DNA from: Rs1 sp029027825 | GTDB lineage: Bacteria; Pseudomonadota; Gammaproteobacteria; Pseudomonadales; Balneatricaceae | Length of the DNA: 64,000 nucleotides | Direction of reading: 5' to 3' | NCBI GenBank assembly: GCA_029027825.1 | Contig: CP093399.1 | Coordinates: forward strand, 1,116,001 to 1,180,000 | Part shown: positions 47,509-56,263 of the stretch, in pieces | Position numbering within the stretch: the stretch's first letter is position 1 | Layout: every line of letters begins with the position of its first letter | Notes under the pieces: generated by a model | The model's database searches: none | Told to the model about the DNA's origin: nothing | What the model saw: the letters and a program-made list of their open reading frames with translations, nothing else | Program-made: the position numbers and the translations under genes

Positions 47509-49227
47509 TTAGCTGCGCGGACGACGGCGGCGAGGTTTAGATTTACTGATTTCTTCAGTGCTTGGCTTTAAATTGAGCTTTTTTCCGCAAACTGAGACAT
47601 TGCGAAGTAGTTCCAGCACATCTTTAGGCATGCCAGCGGGTAGATCGATCAAGGTTGTGTTGTCTTGAATTTCGATTTGGCCGATGTATTTGCTGTCAAT
47701 ATTTGCTTCATTAGCGATAGCGCCAACAATATTGCCAGGCTTAACGCCGTGCTCTCTACCGACGCTTAAGACATAGCGTTGCATGTCGCCTTCAGGTGCA
47801 CGCGGGCCTTTATCTCCACGTTCGCGTCTGCTGCCACGTTCGCCGCCTCGTTCACTGCGACCTTTACCGTCGCTTGCGCCGAATTCAACAGGGTTTCTGA
47901 GTTCTTTTTCAGAGATGAAAAGCGGAGTATCACCTTGCACAATACAGGCCAGAGCCGCGGCAATGTGTAGAGGGTCAGAATCATGCTCTTTTTGGTAATC
48001 TAATAAAAGATTCATATAAAGAGATAAATCTGAGTTGTTCATTACTTCACTAATCTTTACCTTGAAGTTGTCAACACGCTTTAAATTGATGTCCTTAGGA
48101 GAGGGTAGAACCATTGGCTCTATCTTCTGCTTAGTGGCGTTTTCGATCATGCGCAACATGCGCTGTTCACGAGCCGAGACAAACAAGATTGCTTCACCTG
48201 AACGACCAGCACGGCCAGTACGGCCAATACGGTGTACGTAAGATTCAGTATCGTAGGGGATGTCGTAGTTTAATACGCAGCTGATGCGTTCTACATCTAA
48301 GCCACGTGCAACTACATCAGTCGCAACCAATATGTCTAGCTTGCCTTTTTTAAGACGATCGACGGTGCGCTCGCGCTGCTGTTGTGGGATATCGCCGTTA
48401 AGCGGCTCACAGGCATAGCCTCGGGCAGTTAATTTTTCGGCCAGTTCAATGGTGGCTGATTTGGTTCTAACGAAAATCAACATAGCATCGAAAGTTTGCA
48501 TTTCTAGAATACGGGTTAACGCATCGAGCTTGTGTAGACCGGCGACGCGCCAATATTTCTGGGAAATAGTGGTCGCTGTTGAGGTCTTGCTGGCAATCTT
48601 AATTTCCGACGGGTCGGTTAAGTACTTAGTGGCAACACGGCGAATGACAGAGGGCATGGTCGCAGAGAATAATGCGATTTGACGATTATCTGGAGTGTGC
48701 TCAAGTATCCACTCGACATCGTCGATAAATCCCATGCGCAGCATCTCATCAGCTTCATCTAGCACAAGTGCTTTTAAGCTGTCTAGCTTTAGCGTGCCTT
48801 TGCGGATGTGATCCATTACTCGTCCAGGTGTGCCGACAACGACTTGAACACCACGTCGTAAATGACGTAACTGACCTTCGTAAGGGGCACCACCGTATAT
48901 AGGTAATACATGGAAATTAGGTATATGACGTGCATATGTTTGAAAAGCTTCGGCAACCTGAATAGCGAGCTCACGGGTCGGTGCTAGCACTAGCAATTGG
49001 GTCTTTTTGCTAGAGACGTCGATACGCGATATAAGAGGTAGTGCGAAAGCAGCTGTTTTACCCGTGCCGGTTTGGGCTTGACCTATTATATCTCTGCCTT
49101 CGAGTAATAAAGGAATACTCGCAGCTTGAATAGGTGATGGGATTTCGTATCCAATTTCTTGGATGGATTTTAGTAATGGGGCAGCTAAGCCCATATCTGA
49201 AAAAGAGGGCAGCTCATCAGCGGACAT
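47509..49227 (-). CDS. deaD: DEAD-box RNA helicase DeaD/CsdA
   Basis: CsdA is an RNA helicase used in ribosome assembly and cold adaptation. The 572-residue product has all DEAD-box motifs (AQTGTGKT, PTRELAIQV, GTPGRVMDHI, DEADEML, SATM, HRIGRTGRAG). A C-terminal DbpA-like RNA-binding domain follows (LSVGREHGVKPGNIVGAIAN ... NTTLIDLPAGMP), then a basic tail (KPRRRRPRS). An Arg/Gly/Glu-rich linker sits at about 445-475. It is longer than the RhlE paralogue at 3913-5214, and the two are probably not redundant. ATG at 49227. Confidence 0.95.
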   Translation of the reverse strand: MSADELPSFSDMGLAAPLLKSIQEIGYEIPSPIQAASIPLLLEGRDIIGQAQTGTGKTAAFALPLISRIDVSSKKTQLLVLAPTRELAIQVAEAFQTYARHIPNFHVLPIYGGAPYEGQLRHLRRGVQVVVGTPGRVMDHIRKGTLKLDSLKALVLDEADEMLRMGFIDDVEWILEHTPDNRQIALFSATMPSVIRRVATKYLTDPSEIKIASKTSTATTISQKYWRVAGLHKLDALTRILEMQTFDAMLIFVRTKSATIELAEKLTARGYACEPLNGDIPQQQRERTVDRLKKGKLDILVATDVVARGLDVERISCVLNYDIPYDTESYVHRIGRTGRAGRSGEAILFVSAREQRMLRMIENATKQKIEPMVLPSPKDINLKRVDNFKVKISEVMNNSDLSLYMNLLLDYQKEHDSDPLHIAAALACIVQGDTPLFISEKELRNPVEFGASDGKGRSERGGERGSRRERGDKGPRAPEGDMQRYVLSVGREHGVKPGNIVGAIANEANIDSKYIGQIEIQDNTTLIDLPAGMPKDVLELLRNVSVCGKKLNLKPSTEEISKSKPRRRRPRS

Positions 49228-49456
49228 GATGTATAGGAACCTGCAAAATTATTGGCCAGCGGTATTGCCAGCAAAGATGTGTATAAATATGGTGGCGTAT
49301 TGTATACGAAAATGATCAAAAGTACATCGTTGTTTATAATAAACACCTATTTAGATGCTTGGCAGTGTCAATAATATTAGTGTAGAGGGCAGTTTAGACT
49401 ATTTTTCACATAAAATCTTAGCACTGTTTTATATTTGTCAAATAAGACAGTGCTAT

Positions 49457-50254
49457 TTAATGGTCTAAAATGTTGACCAGTAGGTTTTTCACTGAACAGG
49501 CATCGAAGGGTTTGTCGGAGACTGCGCTCACTCCTGACTCACTGATAAACTGTAAGTGAGTGTCATTTGATTCTGAGGTGACCATCAATACTGGAACATG
49601 CTCGTGCTTTTCGCTCTGGCGAATGAATTTCGTAAGTGCTACGCCATCGACTTCAGGCATGTTGTAATCGGTAACGACTAAATCTACCGAGTTATCCGTT
49701 AAGTACTTTATAGCGTGGGAGCCGTCTTCAAATTCTGTTAGCTGCTCAATTCCTAGGTTGCGCAATACTCTAGAAATTGCTTTTCTGGCAAGTCTGCTGT
49801 CATCCACTACGATAACTTTTAAAGTTTCAATGTCGTAGTTTTCCAAAGACAGCTCAGAGTGATTAATAAATGAGAGGGTGGCGCGGATAGCTTTATGTAG
49901 GTCGCTTTGAGAAAAGGGCTTAGATAGGATAGCGATGACGCCGGATTGTTTGAAAATTTCTAAATGTTGGCGGCGGTTTTCGCTGGAAATAAGTACAAAA
50001 GGGAGTTCGAGAAACCGGTCTTGGGTGCGGATATTCGCAAGCAGCGTGACCGCAGTGCCGTCTTCATAGTGCAGATTGCTGAAAATCAAATCTGGTGGGT
50101 ATTTGTTGATTTTTTCCAGCGCGCTCTGCATGTTTGATGCGGTATCTATATGGATGATGCCTTCGTCCATTAGCTTTTGCTTGATAAGTCCAGATTGCAA
50201 AGAAGAAGGTTCGATGAGTAGCACTGAGAGATCGGCAGTGGTGATTGAGTCCAT
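49457..50254 (-). CDS. response regulator with two receiver domains, first one degenerate
   Basis: This 265-residue protein is made only of two receiver domains. In the first (about 10-125) the phospho-acceptor position is Asn60 (PDLIFSNLHYEDG) and the acidic pair is reduced to LIEPS, so it is unlikely to be phosphorylated. The second (about 140-260) is intact, with VVDDSRLARKA, the acceptor Asp in LVVTDYNMPEVDG and the Lys in SDKPF. There is no output domain, so it probably works by protein-protein contact, as in chemotaxis-type adaptors. The DNA around it has no kinase gene. Confidence 0.9.
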   Translation of the reverse strand: MDSITTADLSVLLIEPSSLQSGLIKQKLMDEGIIHIDTASNMQSALEKINKYPPDLIFSNLHYEDGTAVTLLANIRTQDRFLELPFVLISSENRRQHLEIFKQSGVIAILSKPFSQSDLHKAIRATLSFINHSELSLENYDIETLKVIVVDDSRLARKAISRVLRNLGIEQLTEFEDGSHAIKYLTDNSVDLVVTDYNMPEVDGVALTKFIRQSEKHEHVPVLMVTSESNDTHLQFISESGVSAVSDKPFDACSVKNLLVNILDH

Positions 50255-50291
50255 TTCAAGTCCTAATAATTTATCAGCTTAATGCAAGTAT

Positions 50292-50453
50292 GAGGCCTCT
50301 GCATAACGTTACGAGCGTAGGTAAGACAAGGCAAAAGCCGGCGAAATAGCGGAGTCAGTGTGCCCTTGTTTATGGGTATTACAGGTGTAAATGAGCATGT
50401 TGAGCCGGTTTTTAACGCCGAATTACCGAGCGCAGTAGTTATGCAGAAGTCTC
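50292..50453. mobile_element. palindromic element family 2 (MITE-like), copy B
   Basis: This 162-bp element has ends GAGGCCTCTGCATAAC and GTTATGCAGAAGTCTC (one mismatch each to the consensus), flanked by the direct repeat AGTAT (50287-50291 and 50454-50458). Interior blocks GTGTAAATGAGCAT and TGAGCCGGTTTTTAACGCC are the reverse complement of those in copies A and C. Confidence 0.87.
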
Positions 50454-50510
50454 AGTATAGGTCTTAACTGAGAATAGAGTAGCGGATGATAAAAAATATT
50501 CCAATACTCG

Positions 50511-51143
50511 CTATGCCGTAACCCATAGTATTTCGGCATCGTCAGTGCTAGTAGAGATGACTGCGTGGCCCATCTCGCAATCGTAATAAGCACTATCACC
50601 AACTTCTAGGTGGGTGGGTTCGTAGAATTCAGTAAAAAACAACACGCTGCCGCTGAGGACAAAAAGCAGTTCTTCACCTTGGTGTCTAACCCAGCCGTCA
50701 AATTCCTCAAAAGAGCGAGCTCTAATAGTGGTGTGATAGGGGAGCATTTTTTTGTTTAAAAGCTGGTCGCCTAAAATACGATGTTCATAAGTTGGGGTTA
50801 AACGCGGTTTTCCCTCGCTCGACAAAGTAATGTCTCTTCTGCCGCCGCGACCGGTTCGGGTGTTGGTTTTAGCGAAAAGTTGAGGTATATCAATGCCAAG
50901 GCCTTTGACTAGTTTTGATACTGCGCTAAATGTCGGTGAAATTTGTTCGTTTTCAATTTTTGACAACGTGGATCTAGCTAGTCCAGTGAGTTTGCTTGCC
51001 TCTTCCAATGTAAGGTTTTGCTGAAGTCGTATTTCCTTGACGCGCCTGCCTAATTCTTGGGGTTCGATATTGGCTTCTGCTGGACTTTTGCGCACTATAT
51101 CAAATTGTGGTTGTGCTTCGTCTAGCAAGTTCTCATTGGGCAT
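50511..51143 (-). CDS. XRE-family transcriptional regulator with C-terminal cupin
   Basis: This DNA-binding regulator of about 210 residues has a helix-turn-helix domain (about 30-85; LGRRVKEIRLQQNLTLEEAS, GLARSTLSKIENEQISPTFS). A cupin sensor domain fills the C-terminal third (FEEFDGWVRHQGEELLFVLSG, LEVGDSAYYDCEMGHAV). ATG at 51143 has GGAG six bases upstream; an in-frame ATG at 51155 lacks one. XRE-cupin regulators commonly accompany corrinoid methyl-transfer and amine catabolism genes. The corrinoid operon begins 1.2 kb away across three tRNA genes, so it is a candidate regulator, by context only. Confidence 0.9.
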   Translation of the reverse strand: MPNENLLDEAQPQFDIVRKSPAEANIEPQELGRRVKEIRLQQNLTLEEASKLTGLARSTLSKIENEQISPTFSAVSKLVKGLGIDIPQLFAKTNTRTGRGGRRDITLSSEGKPRLTPTYEHRILGDQLLNKKMLPYHTTIRARSFEEFDGWVRHQGEELLFVLSGSVLFFTEFYEPTHLEVGDSAYYDCEMGHAVISTSTDDAEILWVTA

Positions 51144-51384
51144 TAATGACTCCATAATTTAGGATGGTCTGCGGGTTTACAAATTATTACCCTATAACGG
51201 GCTATTATAGAGGGGAAGTTGTAGTGCTTGCCAGAGCTTTATCGATTGAAGATGAATGTGTCAATAAAAATGATAAATTTTAGTGGAAGTAGTGCTGGAT
51301 GATAAAAGGATTTAACGAGAGAGGAGTGGTCTGCTGGAGAGGTTATTGCTATGAGTATAAAGAATGTGAGAAATTTGAAAAAAG

Positions 51385-51461
<77 letters not shown>

Positions 51462-51477
51462 TATGTATTGTTTAAAG

Positions 51478-51554
<77 letters not shown>

Positions 51555-51589
51555 ACTGTAACTTTAAACTTTCACTTTTTTCCATCAGC

Positions 51590-51665
51590 TGGCTCCTCGA
51601 GTAGGACTTGAACCTACGACCAATAGATTAACAGTCTACTGCTCTACCAACTGAGCTATCGAGGA
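51590..51665 (-). tRNA. tRNA-Asn (anticodon GTT)
   Basis: A 76-nt cloverleaf on the minus strand, acceptor TCCTCGA, loop TGTTAAT, encoded CCA. It is the promoter-proximal gene of the three-tRNA unit. Confidence 0.96.
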
Positions 51666-52331
51666 ATCGTTGTTGGCTGATGGGCGCGTATATTAGTGCC
51701 GGTAGGTAAAAGCGTCAAGGGGTATTTTCAATATTTTATAAATAAAAGTGAACTTGGTTAAGAAGTAGTCTGAATATGGCTAAACGGGTTAAAATTGAAG
51801 GTTTTATAGCCAGTATGGCCAATTGTTTGCTCTGACAGAGTTTTCTAAATGCTAAAAGTAATAAACCGTTCGGCGTCTTGGTAGGACGAGCTTTGGCTGG
51901 GGCTTTGATCAAGTCAGGTAACTACTTGGTGTATTAGGGAGTGTTGCGTTTTAGCGCGTGGCTAGAAGATGAGTAGTTTCCTGAAAAATGTATTAGTACA
52001 GAGCTGCAAGGATACTCAGAGAACACAATTAGTGGCCGGCACTGCTTCTGGCTTTGCAGTGATCTAATGACCACGACTGTTTTAAAAAACAGCTGCGCAA
52101 ATAAGAGCTGTAAAATACTTTTTGCGCTAGGCGAATCATGGCGAGTGAATAATGGATCAATAGTTTGTCGCTTGCGCGCATTTTACGGTCGCTACAATGT
52201 CAGCGTTGAGTTGGCTGTCGCCCTAATCTAGTGAATAACAGAAAAGCTCACTGGGCGATGATAGTTCAGTGCAATGGAATGCTTTTAAATCTTGCATACC
52301 GAACTCTTACTTTATTCTTGAGGCGCTGCTG
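51666..52331. other. intergenic leader upstream of the corrinoid operon
   Basis: No gene is seen between the tRNAs and the corrinoid protein gene. I looked for the conserved cobalamin-riboswitch box and did not find it, so vitamin B12 control by that route is not supported. The region should hold the promoters of both the tRNA unit and the operon. Confidence 0.5.
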
Positions 52332-53036
52332 ATGTCCGACACTGATGATAATTATGATGATGAATTAGATCTATCAACTCTCTCTGATGAAGAGCTCACC
52401 GAACAGATGCACGATGACTTATATGATGGCATGGCTGCAGAAATCGTCGAGGGCACTGAAATTTTATTAGGCCGTGGTTGGACACCCGATAAAGTCTTGA
52501 ACCAGGCATTGGTTGCCGGCATGGCAATTGTAGGGGTGGATTTTAGAGACGGAATTTTATTCGTACCTGAAGTATTGAGTGCCGCAGGTGCGATGAAAGC
52601 GGGAATGGGGATATTAAGGCCGTTACTGGCTGAAACAGGTGCTCAGCCGATAGGAAAGATGGTTATAGGTACCGTTAAAGGTGATATTCATGATATCGGT
52701 AAAAATCTGGTGGCGATGATGATGGAGGGCGCTGGGTTTGAGGTGATAGATTTAGGTATCAATATTCCAGTTGAGACTTATTTGGCGGCTCTGGAAGAGC
52801 ATCAGCCAGATATATTGGGGATGTCGGCACTACTGACGACGACGATGCCCTATATGAAGGTCGTGATCGATACGATGAAAGAACAGGGCATTCGTGACGA
52901 TTATATTGTTCTGGTAGGCGGGGCGCCGTTAAATCAAGAGTTTGGTGATGCGGTTGGCGCGGACGGTTATTGCCGCGATGCTGCGATTACCGTGGATATG
53001 GCCAAAGAAATGATCGCCGAAAAACGCGCGGCATAA
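52332..53036 (+). CDS. corrinoid (B12-binding) methyl-carrier protein
   Basis: This 234-residue protein resembles MtbC/MttC/MtaC-type corrinoid proteins. They carry the methyl group on cobalt between a substrate-specific methyltransferase and tetrahydrofolate. A helical cap (about 20-95: GRGWTPDKVLNQALVAGM, LFVPEVLSAAGAM) is followed by the Rossmann B12-binding domain. The cobalt-coordinating DxHxxG motif is in GDIHDIGKNLVAMM, and SALLTTTMPYMK and VGGAPLNQEFGDAVGADGY follow. The acidic N-terminal 30 residues are an extension. ATG at 52332 follows TGAGG; the longer open frame has no support. It is first in a six-gene operon. Confidence 0.93.
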   Translation: MSDTDDNYDDELDLSTLSDEELTEQMHDDLYDGMAAEIVEGTEILLGRGWTPDKVLNQALVAGMAIVGVDFRDGILFVPEVLSAAGAMKAGMGILRPLLAETGAQPIGKMVIGTVKGDIHDIGKNLVAMMMEGAGFEVIDLGINIPVETYLAALEEHQPDILGMSALLTTTMPYMKVVIDTMKEQGIRDDYIVLVGGAPLNQEFGDAVGADGYCRDAAITVDMAKEMIAEKRAA

Positions 53037-53040
53037 AGTT

Positions 53041-53691
53041 GTGTCTAATATCGAAGTGCAAGTGAGGAATGTCCCTGATGTGCATCCAAGCTCGGTGGTG
53101 ATTTGTTGCTCTGCACTGCTGCTCGATATCACGAGTGTCTGTAAGTTGAATAACTGGCGACATCTTGAAGTGCAGTGTATTAGTGCCGAGTTGCATAATT
53201 ATCCAGATAAGATTCCAGCTGCAGTAAAAAGCTTAATTGATGTGGCGAGAGAGAAATCGCAGCAAATTTTTGTAGCCTATGCGGATTGCGGTACCGGCGG
53301 TTTGCTAGATGCACTGCTTGAGAAAGAGCAAGTTGAGAGGATTCCAGGTGCGCACTGCTACGAATTTTATGCTGGCGCCAAACAGTTTCAACAGTTTCAT
53401 GAAGCGGAGTTAGGTACCTTTTATCTGACTGATTTTTTGGTCAGACATTTTGATCGTCTGGTTATTCGAGGGCTTGGTCTAGACAGAAAACCAGAGCTCA
53501 TGCCGCTCTATTTTGGCCATTATCGCAAGCTGCTCTACCTAGCCCAAACTGACAATACAAAGCTCAAAGATGCGGCGCTACTGGCGGCGCAAAAATTGGG
53601 TCTGAACTATGAGTTTTATTTTTCTGGCCGTGGTGATTTAGCTTCAGCACTGCATAAGTTCAATAATAAGATCACCACAACAATGTTGTAA
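53041..53691 (+). CDS. DUF1638 domain protein
   Basis: This 216-residue protein belongs to DUF1638, which recurs next to corrinoid proteins and methyl-transfer genes. Its role is not established. Conserved-looking features are ISAELHNYPDKIPAAV, the Gly-rich VAYADCGTGGLLDALL, and the Cys-containing PGAHCYEFYAG. No signal peptide or membrane helix is seen. The start is GTG at 53041, four bases after the corrinoid gene stop, so the two are tightly coupled. A proposed link to corrinoid loading or methyl-donor handling would be inference from context. Confidence 0.87.
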   Translation: MSNIEVQVRNVPDVHPSSVVICCSALLLDITSVCKLNNWRHLEVQCISAELHNYPDKIPAAVKSLIDVAREKSQQIFVAYADCGTGGLLDALLEKEQVERIPGAHCYEFYAGAKQFQQFHEAELGTFYLTDFLVRHFDRLVIRGLGLDRKPELMPLYFGHYRKLLYLAQTDNTKLKDAALLAAQKLGLNYEFYFSGRGDLASALHKFNNKITTTML

Positions 53692-53706
53692 AGAGCAATA
53701 TATTAA

Positions 53707-53866
53707 CCTGGATCCGTGGCTTCAAAGTGAATACAGAGTGTAAGATATTGGTTCTACAGTGGAATTGAAAAATCTTAGCTGCACCCGTAGGTTCAGCGGG
53801 TATTTTTCTAACTGCAGTAGAATCAAGAGCTTGTGCTATGTGGCGCAGTGAAGTCACTGATTCAGG
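53707..53866 (+). repeat. palindromic repeat family 1, 160-bp copy inside the corrinoid operon
   Basis: It begins CCTGGATCCGTGGCTTCAAA and ends GAAGTCACTGATTCAGG, and is very close to the copy at 62111. It lies between the DUF1638 gene and the next gene of the same operon. It ends 23 bases before the next start codon and just before its GGAGG site. Confidence 0.9.
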
Positions 53867-53889
53867 TACTAAGCCATCCGGAGGGTGAC

Positions 53890-54357
53890 ATGTATAAAGT
53901 GCGACGCTGGGTGGTTCGTCACTCCCGCAGTTTTGAAACTATCTATAAACTATTCGAAAAACTGCTGGTAAAGCTGCATCCGCTACTGGAAAAAATAGGT
54001 TATCAGCGCATTGAAAAACCGATCGCTAAGTTCGAGCAGCTGTGTAAAGGGCTGCTCTTCGATTGTAAAATGTGTGGTCAGTGCGCCCTGAGTTCGACGG
54101 GGATGTCCTGTTCTATGAACTGTCCTAAAAACCTGCGCAATGGTCCCTGTGGAGGGGTGCGACAAAATGGTAATTGTGAAGTTAAACCGCAGATGCGCTG
54201 TGTCTGGATGGATGCGTGGCAAGGTAGTCAAACTATGCTGAGTAATGAACGAATTTATATTGTGCAACTGCCTGTCAGTCACAACTTACAAGGGACTTCT
54301 GCCTGGCTGCGTAAAGTTAGACAAGTAGTGCAGTACCAAGAGTCTAAAAAGCCATGA
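53890..54357 (+). CDS. MTHFR C-terminal-domain (zinc/Fe-S cysteine-rich) protein, MetV-like
   Basis: This 155-residue protein matches the methylenetetrahydrofolate reductase C-terminal domain family, represented by MetV. MetV pairs with a MetF-type subunit in some acetogens and proteobacteria. The cysteine cluster CKMCGQCALSSTGMSC ... MNCPKNLRNGPCGGVRQNGNC ... MRC is its hallmark and suggests metal binding. ATG at 53890 has GGAGGG directly upstream. The MTHFR gene overlaps its stop (ATGA), so the two products are likely subunits of one enzyme. A family 1 repeat lies just upstream. Confidence 0.87.
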   Translation: MYKVRRWVVRHSRSFETIYKLFEKLLVKLHPLLEKIGYQRIEKPIAKFEQLCKGLLFDCKMCGQCALSSTGMSCSMNCPKNLRNGPCGGVRQNGNCEVKPQMRCVWMDAWQGSQTMLSNERIYIVQLPVSHNLQGTSAWLRKVRQVVQYQESKKP

Positions 54358-55373
54358 TAAACCATGACGAGCCCGTGCCTGGAGAAATGTTACCAATCTT
54401 AGCGGGCCATACCTCTGCTGGTCGATTAGAGCGAGTATTAAGAGCGGGGCACTTTGCCGTGACTACTGAATTATCGCCTCCCGACTCAGCCAATCCCCAC
54501 GATGTATATGACAGGGCCAGCGTATTTGATGGCTTTGTCGATGCCATGAATGCCACGGATGGCTCGGGGGCTAACTGTCATATGTCAAGTGTCGGGATGT
54601 GTGCACTGTTAACTCGGATTGGCTATGCGCCTATTATGCAAGTTTCCTGTCGAGATAAAAACCGTATTGCTATTCAAGGGGACGTGCTAGGTGGCGCGGC
54701 AATGGGTGTTACCAATGTACTGTGCCTAACTGGTGATGGTGTCCAGGCGGGGGATCACCCTGAGGCAAAATCGGTCTTCGATTTAGATTGTATGTCGCTA
54801 CTGGAAACGATTCGCGGTATGCGCGATAAAGCTGAATTTTTAAGCGGTCGTAAAATCAGCACTGCACCGCAGCTTTTTTTAGGTGCCGCTTCCAACCCTT
54901 TCGCTCCCCCCTATGATTTTCGCCCCTACCGTCTCGCTAAAAAGATAGCGGCGGGTGCTCAGTTTGTGCAAACCAACTACTGCTTTGATGTGCCGCGTTT
55001 TACTGAGTTCATGGCACGCTCTAGAGATTTAGGACTGTTGGAAAAAGTATTTATTTTGCCCGGTGTCGGCCCTATGGCTTCCGCTAAAACAGCGATTTGG
55101 ATTCGTGACAATGTACCGGGAATCCATATCCCCGATGCCGTTATCGATCGGTTAGCGGGTGCCAAAAACCAAAAGCAAGAAAGTCAAAATCTCTGTGTTG
55201 AGCTGATTCAAGAGCTTAGTGAAATAGAGGGAGTGAGTGGTATACATGTGATGGCTTATCGTCAGGAAGAATCGGTGGCCAATATTATTCAGCGCTCGGG
55301 CGTATTACAAGGTCGAACGCCTTGGTACCCCGGTCGCGACGAGCAACTGCTGCAGGAGAGTTCAGAAAAATGA
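54354..55373 (+). CDS. methylenetetrahydrofolate reductase (MetF-type)
   Basis: This 339-residue flavin-dependent reductase interconverts methylene- and methyl-tetrahydrofolate. In this operon it probably runs in the oxidative direction, taking methyl groups away from methyl-THF. The TIM-barrel pattern is clear: HFAVTTELSPPDSANPHDVYDRA, DRNRIAIQ-like DKNRIAIQGDVLGGAAMGV, LCLTGDGVQAGDHP, and GAQFVQTNYCFDVPRF. The ATG overlaps the upstream stop and its own stop overlaps the next start, so translation is coupled. The gene is distinct from a methionine-pathway metF by context and by its MetV-like partner. Confidence 0.9.
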   Translation: MINHDEPVPGEMLPILAGHTSAGRLERVLRAGHFAVTTELSPPDSANPHDVYDRASVFDGFVDAMNATDGSGANCHMSSVGMCALLTRIGYAPIMQVSCRDKNRIAIQGDVLGGAAMGVTNVLCLTGDGVQAGDHPEAKSVFDLDCMSLLETIRGMRDKAEFLSGRKISTAPQLFLGAASNPFAPPYDFRPYRLAKKIAAGAQFVQTNYCFDVPRFTEFMARSRDLGLLEKVFILPGVGPMASAKTAIWIRDNVPGIHIPDAVIDRLAGAKNQKQESQNLCVELIQELSEIEGVSGIHVMAYRQEESVANIIQRSGVLQGRTPWYPGRDEQLLQESSEK

Positions 55374-56263
55374 CAGATACAATTATAAGTTCAGCGACAA
55401 AAGAGACAGTGATTGGTTTTGAGCGTCCTTTCGTCGTGATTGGAGAACGCATCAATCCCACTGGGCGCAAGTTGTTGGCCGCGGAAATGAAAGTGGGAGA
55501 CTACAGTCGAGTTAAGGCTGATGCGCTGGCGCAAATTGCGGCAGGTGCTCATATTTTGGACGTTAATGCCGGAATTCCGCTCGCGGATGAGCCTAGGATC
55601 TTGGCGGAAGTGATTCAGCTTATTCAATCAATTACTGATATTCCGCTGTGTATCGACTCTTCAATAGTCGAGGCTTTGGAAGCGGGGCTCTCTGTCTATA
55701 AAGGTAAAGCATTGGTTAACTCAGTGACCGGTGAAGATGAGCAGATGGACCGAGTGCTTCCGCTAGTGAAAAAGTATGGTGCGGCAGTGGTGGCTATCTC
55801 AAACGATGAAACCGGTATTTCCCAAGATCCAGACGTGCGTTTCGAAGTGGCCAAAAAAATAGTGGAGCGGGCCTCTGATTACGGTATACCCGCCTGTGAT
55901 GTTGTCGTAGATCCGTTGGTAATGCCTATAGGCGCGATAAACTCTTCGGGCATACAAGTTATGAAGCTAGTGCATCGATTACGCACTGAGTTAAAAGTTA
56001 ACACAACTTGCGGCGCCTCTAATATCAGTTTTGGCTTGCCGAATCGAGATGGTTTTAATGCCGCATTCTTAAGTATGGCAATCGCTTCGGGGATGACGTC
56101 GGCAATCACTAATCCTCTGCACAAAGAAGTGATAGCCGCAACTTTGGGGGCCGATGTGATGATGGGCCGCGATCCGGATTGTGTCAATTGGATTAAGCGT
56201 TTTCGCGACCCACTAGCACAGGGGGCTGCTGGCCGCAGAGGGAATCGCAGACGTCGTGGTTAA
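55370..56263 (+). CDS. methyltetrahydrofolate:corrinoid methyltransferase-like protein (pterin-binding)
   Basis: This 297-residue pterin-binding TIM-barrel protein is of the dihydropteroate synthase/AcsE/MeTr type. It moves methyl groups between the corrinoid protein and tetrahydrofolate. It shows VIGERINPTGRKLLAAEM, AHILDVNAGIPLADEPR, IPLCIDSS, ALVNSVTGEDEQMDRV and VDPLVMPIGAINSSG. The C-terminus is a short Gly/Arg-rich tail (GRRGNRRRRG). ATG at 55370 overlaps the previous stop; the frame is open upstream only inside that gene. The next gene overlaps it by eight bases. Confidence 0.9.
   Translation: MTDTIISSATKETVIGFERPFVVIGERINPTGRKLLAAEMKVGDYSRVKADALAQIAAGAHILDVNAGIPLADEPRILAEVIQLIQSITDIPLCIDSSIVEALEAGLSVYKGKALVNSVTGEDEQMDRVLPLVKKYGAAVVAISNDETGISQDPDVRFEVAKKIVERASDYGIPACDVVVDPLVMPIGAINSSGIQVMKLVHRLRTELKVNTTCGASNISFGLPNRDGFNAAFLSMAIASGMTSAITNPLHKEVIAATLGADVMMGRDPDCVNWIKRFRDPLAQGAAGRRGNRRRRG

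Noticed and set aside
51666..52331. Cobalamin riboswitch upstream of the corrinoid operon
   Set aside because: The conserved B12-box sequence was not found by eye.
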